From: Anas platyrhynchos
Lineage: Eukaryota; Chordata; Aves; Anseriformes; Anatidae
Length of the DNA stretch: 64,000 nucleotides
Direction: 5' to 3'
Assembly: GCF_047663525.1 (NCBI RefSeq)
Contig: NC_092593.1
Location: 26,500,501 to 26,564,500, forward strand
In this document: positions 1-13,299 of the stretch, in pieces
How positions within the stretch are numbered: the stretch's first letter is position 1
Layout: each line of letters begins with the position of its first letter
Made by a program: the position numbers and the translations under genes
The notes under the pieces: model-generated
Told to the model about the DNA's origin: nothing
Database searches by the model: none
The model's input: only the letters and a program-made list of their open reading frames with translations

Positions 1-2396
1 ACTCCATACACAATGCTCCAGTGTTCTCCTGAGCAATCTGAGGTCAGAGAGAAAAATGCTCATTTTATATTGCCTTCCTGCAAGGGTACCACCTCGATGC
101 AGTAATTTGAAATGGAGGCAGAACCCAGACCTACATTTCATATAGCAGCTGGCTGTCCCTGCTTTCTCCCTCCTTGTGCATGCACAATGTATAAAGACAG
201 TGGCCCCAAAATGGAACGATGTAAAAATCTCTTGGGTGTGTCTTGAATACCCATAAATACTGCAGTTGTGAGCCCTGTCCTTACCTCCTGTTACAGGTCT
301 ACGCTGTGCTCGCAGAATGAGCACAGAGCTCACACACACACTGTGGGTGTGTGTGCTGTAGACACTGAGCTGACAGCTTCTGGGCAGCACAGCTTCTGGT
401 ACCTCAAGCCTTTAGTGAATTATACTCTTAGCAGCACCGTAAGGTGTGCAAATGCCAATGTCCTGATTTTAAAGCTTATAAACCAACTCAGCCCAACTAA
501 CATAAATAGTGTGTGCTAGTGTAACTCATCAACTGTAGCTGTCCCAAGTCTCAAGTTACGGGGCCATCTTTCACACACAGCAATTTAAGTTCAGATATTT
601 CATGCATGTTCTTTTTCCCTAGCCAGTTAGGAGCAAAATGTAAGGATGCTGTTCCCATTAGTCCTGTTCCCAAATCCAGGTCAAACAGCTGCCATGCTGC
701 TTAACAGCATTTGCTCGTATGACAATAGTAAGTAGAGACCTTCAGCAAAGCTTCCCACCTCCTAGTCTAAGTTCATTCCAGCCATCTAATAAGAGAGATT
801 CTCAGCTCCTGAGATCTGGAGTGAGAAGAAAAACAGAAGTGTGGAAATGAACTATGATTATCTCATAGCAATGATTCATGACAAAGCGAGGAATAAAATG
901 TGATGGACAGCAAAGCCCAGTACTCGCTGGGCCACGCTGCTGTAATTCAGACCTGGCAGTTATTAATGGCAGTGGAGGAGAGGACTGTTTTCTCACTCTA
1001 AACTTAAAAGGATTTTTCCATGCATCCAGGACCATACTGTAAGGGAATCCTTTTATTTTTTTTCTTTTTTCTTCCATTTAGGCAAGTGTGTTTTATATAA
1101 TGCTAGACAATAATTCCCTAAAAAACACATTCTTTAAACCCTGACCTGGAGGACCTTTGACCTTCAAAGAGCAAGAGCAAGAGTTACACATGGGCCAAAG
1201 CATCCTTAGGAACTCGTCCTTCATTTTATTTCAGACAGTGTAAAACAAAGTAGCCTTAAGGTCTTGAACCTCCATCTGGCACTACCCAAGTGCCAAGATA
1301 GGTTTGAGATTAAAGGAGTCGGGTGGTTGTTTGGCCTCCACCTTCATCCATCTTTTGAGCAGACCGTGCATTCTGGTCTTCCTCGGAGGTGCCTGAGGAT
1401 TGGTGTCAGGAAGTGGCCTCACATTGCCTGGTATCATCCTTTAACACACAACAGACAGATCCTCCATCTGAACCAAACAGCATGTAGTGAGCATTGTGTT
1501 ACGAATGGCTCTGGAGCCTCTGCAGCCCTGAGCACTGCTTGTGGGATGGACCTGAAGTACTTTGCTAGAGGGAACATGCTGCTCGCCAGTTTTAGTAGTC
1601 CTCTGAGAAACATCCAGTTCCTGCAGACAGTGGGAAGAGTGGTCAGGAGATCGTTCTGAGAAGCAGTACGGAGATGGAGGAGAAAACAAAAACAAAGTCC
1701 TCGAAGTGAATTTAATTCTAATCATGCCCTCTGCATGAATGAGTCAAAGGCTCTGTACATCCCATAGACCTTCTCCCATGTTCACAGGAGGCTGGCAAGA
1801 AGAAGAAAAGTTGGCCTTTCTGCAGTGATATTATTATTTGTTGATTGATCACCTCACTGTTGGTTTGACTTAGAAGGAAAACTGCTTCCTCCTGCCACTG
1901 TGATTGGGCACATTTACTGCTCCATCCTCTGTTTTATTTTTTTTATTTTTTTTTCCTTTAAGAGGGCTTTTCCCTCTGATCTGCATTTATCTCTTAATAA
2001 CAACTTCCAGCCACTAAAATTAACCAGTTCCTGCTGAGGCTAATGCTGCATCATGGAGTTGGAGAATTAACACCTTAAAATACTGACTGTAGAGGGAATT
2101 TCAGCTCAAACACAGCTCAGGCTCCTGCACATTCAGGAAAAGATTTTGTGTCCATCATCTTGTCTTTTCTTTTTTTGGTAGCTACATTAATTGATTCATT
2201 ACAAAATATTACCTCTCCCTATACATCCAAGCTTGCAAAAACAGTATATTCATAACATTTAGCAGCCAGAGTTATAATTTATTTGTATTTTTAGGAAGAA
2301 AGAGCTCTTTCTAGGTGATATGCCACCCGAGGTAATTCAGCATACTACAAGTCTGTACCCCAAAATTATATGAAATAGAGATTAGCTTCAGTCTTC
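1..2396. other. Non-coding stretch, no gene seen
   Basis: Mixed AT-rich sequence. Two T-rich tracts are visible at 1051-1075 and 1932-1954. The longest open frame (1264-1659, plus strand, 131 codons) has no recognisable domain and overlaps a 94-codon frame on the other strand. I see no retroelement or RNA gene. Confidence 0.55.
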
Positions 2397-2416
2397 TTGT
2401 TGTTGTTGTTGTTTTG
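2397..2416. repeat. (TTG)n microsatellite
   Basis: Five perfect TTG units followed by a TTTTG remnant. Short, and possibly length-variable. Confidence 0.85.
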
Positions 2417-2553
2417 AATACTGAATTTTAAAAAGAGGTCTGAGGGGGTGAAAACAGAGAACATGAGTTTGTCAGCCCCACCCCCCCAATGTGTAACCTA
2501 ACTTAGGGGAGAGCTTTGGGGTAAAACTGTCTGAATCTGTGCATGCAAGTTCA

Positions 2554-2567
2554 TGTGTGTGTGTGTG
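2554..2567. repeat. (TG)7 dinucleotide repeat
   Basis: Seven uninterrupted TG units within otherwise unique sequence. Confidence 0.9.
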
Positions 2568-5500
2568 AGCGATGGATACAGATTCCCATCTGGCTGGGTG
2601 ATGGGGACAGAGAGCCGCAGGTGCAGCAGGGAATGGGAGAGGCAGATAATGTGCAGTACGGAACAGGAGCGCTGCATAAAGCATTTTAAAGTGGGACATG
2701 TGACACGGGGAGTTGTTTTTATGGGTGAGAAGCATCTTGTTAGGGTCTGAAGTGGATGAGAAGACAACAGAGCTTACTGAAGAATTCTTGTGAGAGAGAG
2801 TGGAAGGAAAGAACGAGGGGAAAGTGAGCAGAAAGTCTCAAGTCAGATGATCCTGTTTATCCTCAGTCAGCAGTTGGGTGTTTGCATTTGGTGTGCAGGG
2901 AGCTTGAGCACAGCAGCAAGCATCCTTTACAGCACACCCACACATCACCTGCTGTAAGGTGGGAGCTACACGGAGCTGAACACACCTGTGTGTACAGGAC
3001 CATGCGTGGGATTCAGAAAATAAACAAGCTTGAAGTAGTACAGGGCAGATTAGATTTCTGTATACCTAAGCAAGAGATGAGGGATGCTTTACAGTATGCT
3101 ATGGAGGGAAGTTGCCTCAATGGCATTTCTGTCCAAGTGCTTTGCACTGCAATTGTACAGCTCCTAACAGCAGTGCAAATGAAACAATCACTCGTACGTG
3201 GAAGGAATCAGCAGCTACAGTTGTTCACAGGTACAAACAGGTTTCTCGGAGGGTTAAGTACAATAGCCAGTTGCCAGCACAAATATTTGTTGTGGTTTTA
3301 GTTTACTTATTTATGTGGGGATTGAAAAAGTGAAAATGATGAATTATTGTTCAGTCATTACTGAAGAAATATATCTACAATCCAAGAGTGGGCAAAAATA
3401 CCGCTTTGCTGCCACGTTTGTATACACAGCTTTAATCTTGGTTATATATGAGAGGAGCTGAATGTTTATGGTTATCTAACCAGGGGACTATAAACTTGGA
3501 GCATAAATGACAAAACATACAAGAAGAATGTAGTTCAAATGAGTACAGAGGGTCAATCAGAATTAAGAGAAAGGAGAGGAGAGAAACTGTTTTAATTTAA
3601 GCAGCATTAGGGGCTAGATATTCAAGATGTTATTTCCCTGGTGCTTGATGAAAAACTGCCTTTTAGCTGCGCAAGGCTGTTTCTCATAATCACAAAAGAT
3701 GTTAGCATGTGCATGGAATTATAATGGAATTATAATGAAAATTCACTAGAACCAAGAAGCAAATTGTAATTTTGGGGTGTTTCTACTGTGCTCAGTTTAA
3801 GACTCAGAAAGAGCTCAGAAGTCTCTCTTTGAGCACCTCTTCAAGTGTCTCTTCATTGAAAAGTAGGATGTCGAGAACCAGAGACCCTCAGCTTCATTAA
3901 TCTTGATAACCTTGTCCTGTACCGAGAGAGAAGAACCCAAACTTTTCTATATATAACTCCCAGAGAATGCCTTGGGATCTTAAACATTGAAGATGTATTG
4001 AGGAATGCTCCCAAAACATTTTACAAAATATATATGTCGGGAAGCATCAGCACAGATGGGCACGCTTTGAAATTCAGCAACCATATGGAGATGCCCAGCA
4101 CCACAACAGCAGTTCAGGGCAGGAAGTAGAGGCTATTGTAAGCAAGTAAAACTGAGGGCGTGAAGTTTGGTTGGCAGAAAGTAACATTCAGAACTGCAGC
4201 CTGATTACATTGTAGTGCCACATCATCTTACATGTATTTGTATCTCCAGATTGTTCCCTTAAGGATTCTGCCCCATGACACAGACAGACCACCTAATGGT
4301 CTCTAGGTGGCCTACTCTTTCCCTTCTGTCATCCCTTAACCTTCTAGTAAAGCCAGGTTACACCTCTGCTCTCAATCCTGTCAACTTCTCCCATTTCAGA
4401 GTTAGGAAACTTCCCCCAGCAGTCTCACTGTGGGACTCGAGATTTCAGCCAAGTGCATGGAAGCAGTGGGGGGTGAGCACACCCAAAGCACAAGCTGACC
4501 TCTATCTCACATGCTCTTGGCTCGGGGATATTTAAGTCCCTTCCATGGTGACACCATTGGTACCAGAGTTTTGATGTTACAGACATAAGAAGAGCTCTGA
4601 ATTCCACCACAAAAGAAAAGATCCCACCCAAGACAGAAGCAGAAGATTAAGCTGGAGAGTTTGACAGCCTCCACCTCAGTGACTGTGCAAGCCGTGGCCA
4701 CGAATGATTGAGTAGGCCTCTGCCTCAGAACTTCTCTTCAAGCACTCAGAAGTGGAGACATGCAAGTGTGTTGCACCCATTTACCCTGGCGTACACCACA
4801 TCCTTCACATTGCCCAAGGGAGGGACAGAAAGAGGTGGAGAAGGAAATTTTCTGTCACCTACCCACCCAACAGCTGGGGCAATGAACACATCAGGGAATA
4901 CGCAATTCATGTGTGTCTCAAGATCATGATTTTTTTTTAGTGAGATACAGCAATAAATGTGTTAAAAACAAAGCATGTTCACATTTTACAATTGCATGCT
5001 TTTAAACAATATTAACAAGATTAATTCAGACCCTTTACAACACAGAATGAAAGAGTATTTAGAAACTTCTAAAGCCGCACACTGTGAACCTAACAGTCTG
5101 TAACTGCTTCGTTAAACTATAAAACTTTTCAAGCTAACATAATGGATTCATGGATAGCAAGGTCTGGAGGGATGGATCATTATGCTCATAAACTCTGACC
5201 TCCTGCATACGACACAGTCCAGAGCATATCACCCAGTGATACCACCATCAAGCCCAATAATTTATAGCTGAACCATGCCATCTCTTTTAGAAGCAAGGAC
5301 ATCCAATCTTGATTTAAAGACTGTAGGCGATTAATTTACCACATCCCTTTACCATCTGTTCCAGTGGTTAATTATCTTCAGTTAAATGTGTATCCTATTT
5401 GCAGTCTGATCTTTTCGGCTTTAGACTTTTATCTGCCTCTCTGTGTGGACATGATGGCTCATAATGCTTTGATATTTCCCATGCATTAGGACTGAAATGT

Positions 5501-5978
5501 GATGCCTGGACTGGAAATTTCAGGTTTGGAGTTTTGTTTTGGTTTCTCTTGTTGAAGCCTTAACACAAAGACTTTTAAGGCATTGGCACAACACACTGTA
5601 ATATTTCATTTTGGAGCAATTTCAATGACTCAGTGTTAATGGCATATAGTATTCCAGATTTTGAGGAGTAAAAATATTATGTGCACTTCATCTGTTTGTT
5701 TAAAGTGGGTTTTCCTAATGAAGGCTGTACTGTGCTGAAGTGTGGAAGCAGGAGTTTGATGTAGTGGCAAGAATAAGGAGTGCTGAGAGTTTTAATTCTT
5801 CTGCAATGGTCCCAGTTTTGCCACGGCAATTTGATTTGTGAGGCCCACGAAATCACCTCACTCCATCGTAAACAGTTATGGGGGCTGGGTTACAAAGTGC
5901 ACTGACATTTTTGGAGCTGAGCTGGCTGAATGACATAAAAAAACAGTGCCAGCTTGATTTTGTGTATCTTTGGAAGCT
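2568..5978. other. Non-coding stretch, no gene seen
   Basis: Unique sequence with a purine-rich patch around 2786-2840 and an 11-base tandem duplication at 3713-3734. The open frames here (largest 139 codons, 2882-3301) are short, overlap each other in different frames and resemble no family I know. 4940-6200 is AT-rich and almost free of long frames. Confidence 0.55.
3713..3734. repeat. 11-bp tandem duplication
   Basis: The unit atggaattata occurs twice in direct succession, followed by a degenerate third start (atgaaaatt). Typical of replication slippage. Confidence 0.9.
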
Positions 5979-5993
5979 TAATAACTTCAATTA

Positions 5994-6013
5994 AAGTGAT
6001 TTCAAAATCACTT
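5994..6013. repeat. Short inverted repeat (9-bp arms)
   Basis: aagtgattt and aaatcactt are perfect reverse complements separated by two bases (ca). The symmetry continues imperfectly outward into caatt and aattg, giving an AT-rich dyad of about 30 bases. Confidence 0.85.
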
Positions 6014-6019
6014 CAAAAT

Positions 6020-6639
6020 TGAGTTTTATAGGCAGGAAGTCTGTCACACCGTTCTGAAAAGTATTTTATCTACCAACATACACATACAGACTTACATCTC
6101 TCTTCTACACATTCATGTGCAGATGTAAAATCTAATTTTGGTGCTTGCATTGTTTTATTGCTTAACCTCAGTTATTGTTATTGCCATGTCCTCTTTATAA
6201 CCTTGCTCTATATCCCATTTATTGGAATAGTCCCACTGCCTATCAAGGCCAGAACTCCATTCAGTCTGTGGTATTGCACTTTTTCTGTTTTTCCTTCAAA
6301 TGCTTTTTCCTTCAAATGCTTCAAATTTTCTAGCTGAATAGAACCCAAGTTCCTGTAGGATGACCATTTCAAATTACTCTTTCTCAGAAATAGTGTTACC
6401 TCTGTGAAGTGCAGCTCTAAGGCCCACGTCTGCCTTTCTGACAATACAGAATTCAACCTCTTTCCTCTCTCCAAGGAATTAAATAAGGCTCTCTCAGGTT
6501 ACTGACTTCCTAGCAGATACGATTATCTGAATGCAGACAGTTCCTCAGATACCTGGTATTTTCTTTGACTAAATCTCTTTCTTCCCTGTGCCACCAAAGT
6601 CTTCAGATTTATCAACAGTCTTCATCTTTCTTGGTAAAG
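6020..6639. other. Non-coding stretch with a 16-bp tandem duplication
   Basis: AT-rich unique DNA. The only internal structure is the duplicated 16-mer at 6288-6319. No supported gene. Confidence 0.55.
6288..6319. repeat. Perfect 16-bp tandem duplication
   Basis: The unit tttttccttcaaatgc is present twice without mismatch, followed by a partial third copy (ttcaaat). The perfect identity suggests a recent slippage event. Confidence 0.92.
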
Positions 6640-6679
6640 AACCAACCAACCAACCAAACAAACAAACAAAAAAAAAAAC
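6640..6679. repeat. (AACC)n/(AAAC)n and poly(A) simple repeat
   Basis: Three to four AACC units grade into CAAA units and then a run of A. An apparent 231-codon frame (6565-7260) reads straight through this tract. Confidence 0.88.
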
Positions 6680-9600
6680 AGCATTCCTCATTCTGCTTTG
6701 CACTTGCTTCCCTTGAGCTGCATAGAAGTAGTCTTACGTGCAGAGTAGAAAGCCTGGAGTTAAGAAAAAAACTCACCTACAAAGCTGTCCAGCCTCGTCC
6801 TACCCCGGCCACTCTGCCAGCTGGCACATGGGCTTCCCTGCAGGAATTCCCCTGCTGCCCTTTGCCATTCATCAACAGATACAGGGCTCCGTGTGGGGAT
6901 ACTGCCTACATGACTGGAAATTTAGTGCTTATGACCTGCTTTGCACTAAGTCCCCTACTCGAGGGACAGCGTGTGCTTCTGTGTGAGGTGCCCCCCTCGT
7001 CTCATTGCATGCACTGGTGCAGCTTTGCTTGTGCCATTCTAATTCACACTCTTGCTCACCACCCAGTAACTTTGTGGTACTGGTACGGGCATGGGGACAG
7101 GATCAGCAGCGCTGTGATAATGAAGGCTCTGTGCCTTCCTCCAAAGAGACCGCCAGGATGCACAAGGAAGGCCCAGTGCCTGCTTCCACTGCCAGACGGC
7201 GCCGTGCTGTCCCTTCTGTTCGTGAAGCAATTAACAGTGAATTCTGGCAGGCTACCATAGGCAGCCAGAAACCAGAACACAGGGAGTTAATTCCCTGCTA
7301 ATCCTCCTCTCTTTCAACAATCATGGAATGCTCCTAGATCTCCTTCAATCAGGAGCCCTAATTAAGAGAATCCTTTCCCGTGTCTAATTAAAACCTAAGA
7401 GCCAAAGACCAATCAGGTAGCTTTAGAGAGATGCTCCCAAGCTGACAGAAAGAAGTGTTTGATAGAAAAGAAGCTTCGAACAACCACCAAATTATTACAG
7501 CAGTGCAAATGCAAATGGAGACGCTTCAGGGAAATCCACCAAATTCTTCTTGATTTTAATTCTCTTCTCCTTTGAACTAGCGTAGTCTCAAGTTTTGTTT
7601 TCCTGACCTCAGCTTTTTTTCAAGCTGCTGGCATATTCCTGGTACCAGCCACATTATCTTAATCAAGATAACTGGAGACAGTGGCCACACAGAGCTACAT
7701 AGGTTATCTCCTATGGAGGCAGATTTGCTAAGTCATGAAATACGTACCAGATGTAGCTATTAAGAATGTTTCCTCCCTTCTACCTCTGCTTTACTCTTGA
7801 TGGATAATGTATTCCCAAGATACATCAGGCATTGTGATCCTCAGCAATATTTGTGCTTACATCGTTCAGACACTAACAAAAGGTGAAAAATGCTGTTTAT
7901 CTAGCTACACAAAACACAACATGAAAAAGCACTTCTCTTGAAAGATCTGTTTACTCAACTGACATCGGCAACTGCTAGCTCGGATGCATTTGAGAGTGTG
8001 AGAAACCTAAGGCTAGGAAAGTGCACTGCAGATGTGACAGGGAGAGATGCTGCAAAGCAGGAGTGTCTGCAGCAGGAGTTAAGGAGAGATGAGCGCTTCT
8101 GAAGCAGCAGTACTGGAGTGGTCAGCAAGGGCAGTCCTGAGCTGTGCGGGCGTACAGCTGGCCGAGCAGCCCTTTCAGTCTGCACCCTGCTGTCCCACAG
8201 CAGCAGGCCTGGCCCAGGACACAAAGCAGGGCTCCTCTTATCAGAGAGGAGCAGAAGTAGCTCAAAAATGCTGCGGTACTTCTGTCTTGCACTGAGTTGT
8301 GCCAGGCACACAAAAGTCAGGCCAAGATATCTGGCCCTTGTGCTGCACTCAAAACAAAATTTCTTTTGATCCATATTAAATTTGTGCCTTTTGATTTCAT
8401 CAAGAGCTGACTTGCATTTAGGCCATGGGACAGAATGGAATTCATTATCTCGTGTCTCTTATCTTTTCTATTACTTTGCACTTTTCAAATTAAGTCATCA
8501 TACTCTTTTTTAACTTCATCTGGCTTAGTTTCTCATTCCTCCATGCTGTGTCTAATAGTTTTCTTAGGCTCTTGTCTGGCTTGCTCTCTGCAGTGGCCAT
8601 TTAGAAATGAAGCAACCAAGGCTGAATGCCGTCGGTTAGTTGGAGCTATAACACCAATCGATGTAATCCTACTTCAGGATGTTCTGTATTCTCCTTCTTC
8701 CTTTTTTCATACAATCTGGCATTTTTGCTGTTTCTCTTTTAACACCTCTGCACATTGCAATGATGTCTTCATTGAAATCTCTTATTTTTTTTCCCCGGAG
8801 GGGTTGCAGCCAAGGGTGTAGCTTAAGCAGTTCTTTCCAAAGTACATTGTTCCCTTCCTTTCCCCCCCGCATTTAGGAAAATGTGGTATCAGTCATTTCT
8901 CTATCACGGGATTGCCACTTGGTGGACCCAGCACTGGCTGTGAGTTCTCGAGAGCTCTGCCCCACTCTGTGTTTCTGGGGTTGTGTTACAGACGGCTCCA
9001 TGGCACATGCTCGGCAGCATTTCACCTTGTTCTCAGCTGATGTAACCTAGAGTCCAGTCCTTACACGGGGTCTTACAGTTGCTGACAATAAATCACTGGC
9101 AAACAACTGCAGAAAGCAATAATGGAACAAATGGAAAAAAGAAAGAAAAAAAAAAACACCTTGATGTGGCTCCTGGGTGGCCCACCAAATGAGTACAAAA
9201 AGATGTGTGTGTCACAGTGGCAGCAGTAATCTACGGCTCCAGTAGAGCATGCATTGTCCCGGGGAGGGTTGTTTCTGACTCTTGTTCACCTGCTTGGTGA
9301 CATTAATGAATCTCTTCCTCTCCCTGTCCTCTGCCAACCCCTGTTTGCATTGCAGGGGGAGGACAGCCTTGCTAGATGTCTCTTTGGCACTGACTGTAAC
9401 AAGGACTCTATCTCAGCTCGCTCTGCTAAGTGTTACCGTAACACAATTAACAGGCAGGGATAGAAGGCACTAACACCAGGAATTACTCCTGACTGTCAGA
9501 AGGAACAACAGAGCATTATCTCTGCATCACAGCAGCATCTTTATGGGTAGTCGTATCTTTAAGTGTCTTTGCCACTGTGAAATAACTCATGCTTTGGAAT

Positions 9601-9860
9601 AAATGTGTGTACACATTACACATCATATGTTATATATGATTTATTTATACATAAAGACATCTATGAAGTGTGTATATATAAGTAAAAATTAAGGTCTTCT
9701 GAGGGGAAAAGCCTAGTCAGTGAAGTAACTGGCAATGGCAACAATAACTATCATTAGGCTTAATGATTTAGGCTGAGACGCTTAAGGAAGTTTTCCTTTG
9801 GGAAACCAAAGCCCTGGGAGCAGACAAATCCTGCACAATCCTGCTTTTAACCATCACTCA
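6680..9860. other. Non-coding stretch, locally GC-richer
   Basis: 6780-7260 and 8090-8300 are richer in GC and carry overlapping open frames on both strands, as expected by chance in such composition. None has a recognisable domain. An exact POU octamer (atgcaaat) lies at 7509-7516. An A-rich run lies at 9134-9157, and 9600-9690 is strongly AT-rich (tatatata-like). Confidence 0.5.
9134..9157. repeat. A-rich low-complexity run
   Basis: Interrupted poly(A) with two G interruptions, ending in an 11-base A run. Confidence 0.85.
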
Positions 9861-9955
9861 ATAGAATCAAAGAACGGCTCAGGTTGGAAGGGACCTTAAA
9901 GATCGCATAACTCCAACCCCTGCCGTAGGCAGGGATGCCAGGCTGGTGCTACCAG
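9861..9955 (-). mobile_element. CR1 LINE, short 3' terminal fragment
   Basis: This is a short minus-strand CR1 3' end. The plus strand reads atagaatcaaagaacggctc, then ggttggaagggacctta and ctccaacccctgccgtaggc, which is the order seen in the terminal part of avian CR1 elements. Similarity stops after about 95 bases, so the copy is severely 5'-truncated. It has no coding capacity. Together with the copy near 57 kb it is the best taxonomic marker in the window and points to a bird. Confidence 0.88.
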
Positions 9956-12900
9956 GAGCTGTTCGATACAGGGCAGACAGCAGTGGTATAGACAGGAGGA
10001 AAGCTCTTCTAAATCTGCAGCTAAGCCTGAGTCGCGATGTATCAGCCACTACCTTTAACCATGCACTGCAGAAAGTGATAAAACTTTGCTTCAGTGCCCA
10101 TAAAAGAAATTTAATAAATGCTTTAGAAGCGATTTGTCTGTTGCCCAGCTTCAAGGCTTCTCTAATTCCTTATCCCCAGCCACCTGCCCTCTGTCCCCCC
10201 CTCACAGGCCCATACCACCCCCTCGCCTGGAAAGTGCAGATCCCACTGCAGCTGTGGGCTCTGCTGAGCCCCTGAAAGAGCCACCCAGGTGTGTTAGCAT
10301 CTATCAGCTCTTCCAGAGTAAGCGCCTGTCTGCAAGATCTTATCGCTTGGTAATTGTAGTGTCATTTGAGGTCACGTACTCCGCTCTGAAAGAAGAGTAA
10401 ATTACCTCAGCCGAACCATAAGGGAACAAGACATTGCCGGAGAGCAGTTACGTGGAGCAGCTGACCTGAGGTAATCTGATGCCATGGAAGCACTGAGACC
10501 GAGGAACCTGTTGCTAGAGAGACCCTGTGAATGTAGATGCTGAGCAAACTAGCACAGAGCTAGTGGAAGCAAAAACACTGTTAATTGAAAATAATCAAGA
10601 CCAAATATATGCTTGAGCTGCAAAGCTTCCTGTGATCTATTAGTCTTGCAAGCTGTTAAAGGTGTGTAGACCCTGACAACAGGTCCCCACGAAGGACTTC
10701 ACCTACAGCTCCTCGCAGGAAGGTGGAAAAACTGCTTTGACGGAACAAAAGAAAATATGCTAATCACTGCACAGAGTTTCTTTTCTAATAATTCCTGTTT
10801 TACTGCAGAATCCTAGCTCAAATCCCACTAATTTGAGATTCTCTGAGTACTTGCTACAATATTCCTGACAGCAACAGCAAAGCCACCCTATAGGAGTGTA
10901 ATTTAGGAGATTGGTCATCTTCATGTTCTTTCTCATAAGATTACAAACTGGGGAAAAAATGATAATACAGCACACTTTGTTTACTGCCTGCTCCCCTCTC
11001 CTCTAAAAACAACCAAAAGAAAAGTATCGCACGGAGGATTACGCATTTAATGAGACAGAAGCAATTCCTTTAGTGCCGAGTTCAATTAACAATAAACACA
11101 CACAGGCAGCTCCTGCTGTGCAAAGCTTATCCAAAAATATGGATGTCTCAGAGTTTTCTTGACAGACAAACCAGACTCACTGACTATTATTCGTAGCCCA
11201 CACATTCTTCTGTCATGCTGTTCCTTAGGAAGACTGCTTGATGGTTATTCACAGTGGTGTTCTGATACGCTCTTTGCTGTATGCTGATATACTTGGGAGT
11301 ACAACTAATAATTTGAATTGTTTGCCTGCGGTGTGGTGGGTCATTCAGGTTTTGCAGTGCTTAAGTCTACACAGATTGCTCTGGAGATGACAAAGAATTG
11401 GCCTCTGTTTACACACGTACAGGCAAAATCCCTTTGAAAGAAGTGAGACTCTGAGTTGGGAAGTGCCTTGCCAACTCCCAAGACTCCCAAGGAGACAGAT
11501 CGTCTCACATATTGATAAAACATCACAATGCAAATATCATATTGCAGTGTCGGGACAACACGCAACAAGTGTTTTGTGGCGCTCTCAGAATCCATTTGAT
11601 GTGATCCATCCCTCCTCTTGTTCCTTCTGTCTGTGTGCAGAAAATGTGGTTTGTTTCTTCTCTCTTCCTGGATGCTTGGAAAAATAAGAGATGAAGGTTT
11701 GAAAAACATGCTGCATACCAGGCGCATTAGCTGCCCTCAAGAGCCACAAATAGCCCTATTATTCTTCCAGAATATTTATATTACAGTAGCGCCTAGAGGC
11801 TCCAGCTAACAGCATGGCTGTACAAAACTAGGCTGTCTGCCAGCCACAGTATAAAATGCATGTTAACACACAGCCCACTCTCCAATGAGCTTGGGATCCT
11901 CACTGCAACTGCCGAAGTACAGATTTTTTTCCCCTTCACATGTTTCACATGTTTCTGTGAGACAGGGACGTTCCAGGTACCTGCGGCGCTCTCACTGCAG
12001 CCAAAACTCTGGATAGTTCTGGTAGGAAATTAGTGCAAAAAAAAACTTTTATGCGAGGGGAAACTGGTGTTTATTTACAAAATCTTTATGTTGATTTTAC
12101 CCACTTTAATAGATTTCATTCAGTCATACTCTGTGTTATACTTAAGTATATACTTATACATATATTATTTTGAAGAAGCAGGCTGTTTTGATAATTGTTT
12201 CCAGGTGATGGTGGAAGTGGACAGTGTGTTTACAATATATGCTAAAACGACTGTGTGTTTTGAGCTAAGGTATTAGTAAGAAGTCAGTCAGTTTTCTGCT
12301 GCAGAAAAGATTGTGTATGCAAATTTGATTGATTTGTAGGAGCAAAGCCACCTCTCAGCAGCTTGAAGAATCTCTTCAAGTGGTAGAGGAAGAATCTGGA
12401 CTGCAAAGCGCAGTGTTGTTGAAGTGTTACAATAAAGGCTACTTGCTTCAGTTGCTATGCCATCCTTTTCATAAGAAAAAGCATGTCAACCGAACAGCAG
12501 CTTACATTACATTCCTCACAAGGTACCCTGCCAGGAGTAACAACCTCCCCACATACTACAGGGGTAAAGGTCTCAGGATTAGAGTGAACAAGGTCAATGT
12601 TAATTGATGCTCTGACTAATCACAGGGTAAGTGCTTCCAGCCACAGGCAGTCTCCAATATTGGCTTAATCTTCCATATATACGGTCTAGAGCTGCTGTGA
12701 TTGTAGTAATTTTAAAGGAGCATATGTGCATATACAGGTTTGTTACATGTAATAGCGAACCTAGTATTAAACTTTCAAGAAGTCAGGCATGTGTATGAGG
12801 ACTGATCCGCAGTGCTGCGTATCTCCATTAATTTGTTTGTGCAGACAAGCACCTAAGTACCCGTAGCTCCCTGACAGTTTGGGGCCCACTCAGCTCCCGG

Positions 12901-13299
12901 ACAAGTGCCACACTACAGCAGGCTGGCGTTCAAAAGCAGTGACTACCATTTTGTTGTAGGGTACACAGAAAACAGCACCCGTAACTCTTGGCCTTTCTCT
13001 TCCTGGGCAGTGTGTTGGGCCAGAGTTAGTGTAAGTTCTGGAACAAGACCAGAAGAAGAAAAGCAAAACCAAAATCCCAAAACAAACAATAAGAAAAGAG
13101 TCCACAAGGAAGAGCAACAAGAAAAGTGAAACCCTTTAGCTGCCACATTGTAGACATCTCTTTTGATCTCCGTATCTCCCATTTCTGATCTGACAAGTAT
13201 TACAAATGCCAAGCCTACACCCCTCTTCCTTCCAGTGATTAATGTGCTATGGTCTTTCTGAAAGCTTAAAGAGCTCTCCCTCCGGGCCACAACATTTGA
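9956..13299. other. Non-coding stretch with two exact octamer sites
   Basis: Unique sequence between the small CR1 and the enhancer-like cluster. Exact atgcaaat octamers lie at 11528-11535 and 12317-12324. A 9-base tandem (ttcacatgt twice) lies at 11935-11952. The interval 12340-12522 has an open frame flanked by AG and GT dinucleotides and is described as a weak exon candidate under findings. No gene is supported. Confidence 0.5.

Noticed and set aside
6565..7260. 231-codon open frame, the longest in the window
   Set aside because: It has no early ATG context of note, runs straight through the AACC/AAAC/poly(A) repeat, overlaps other frames on both strands and shows no domain.
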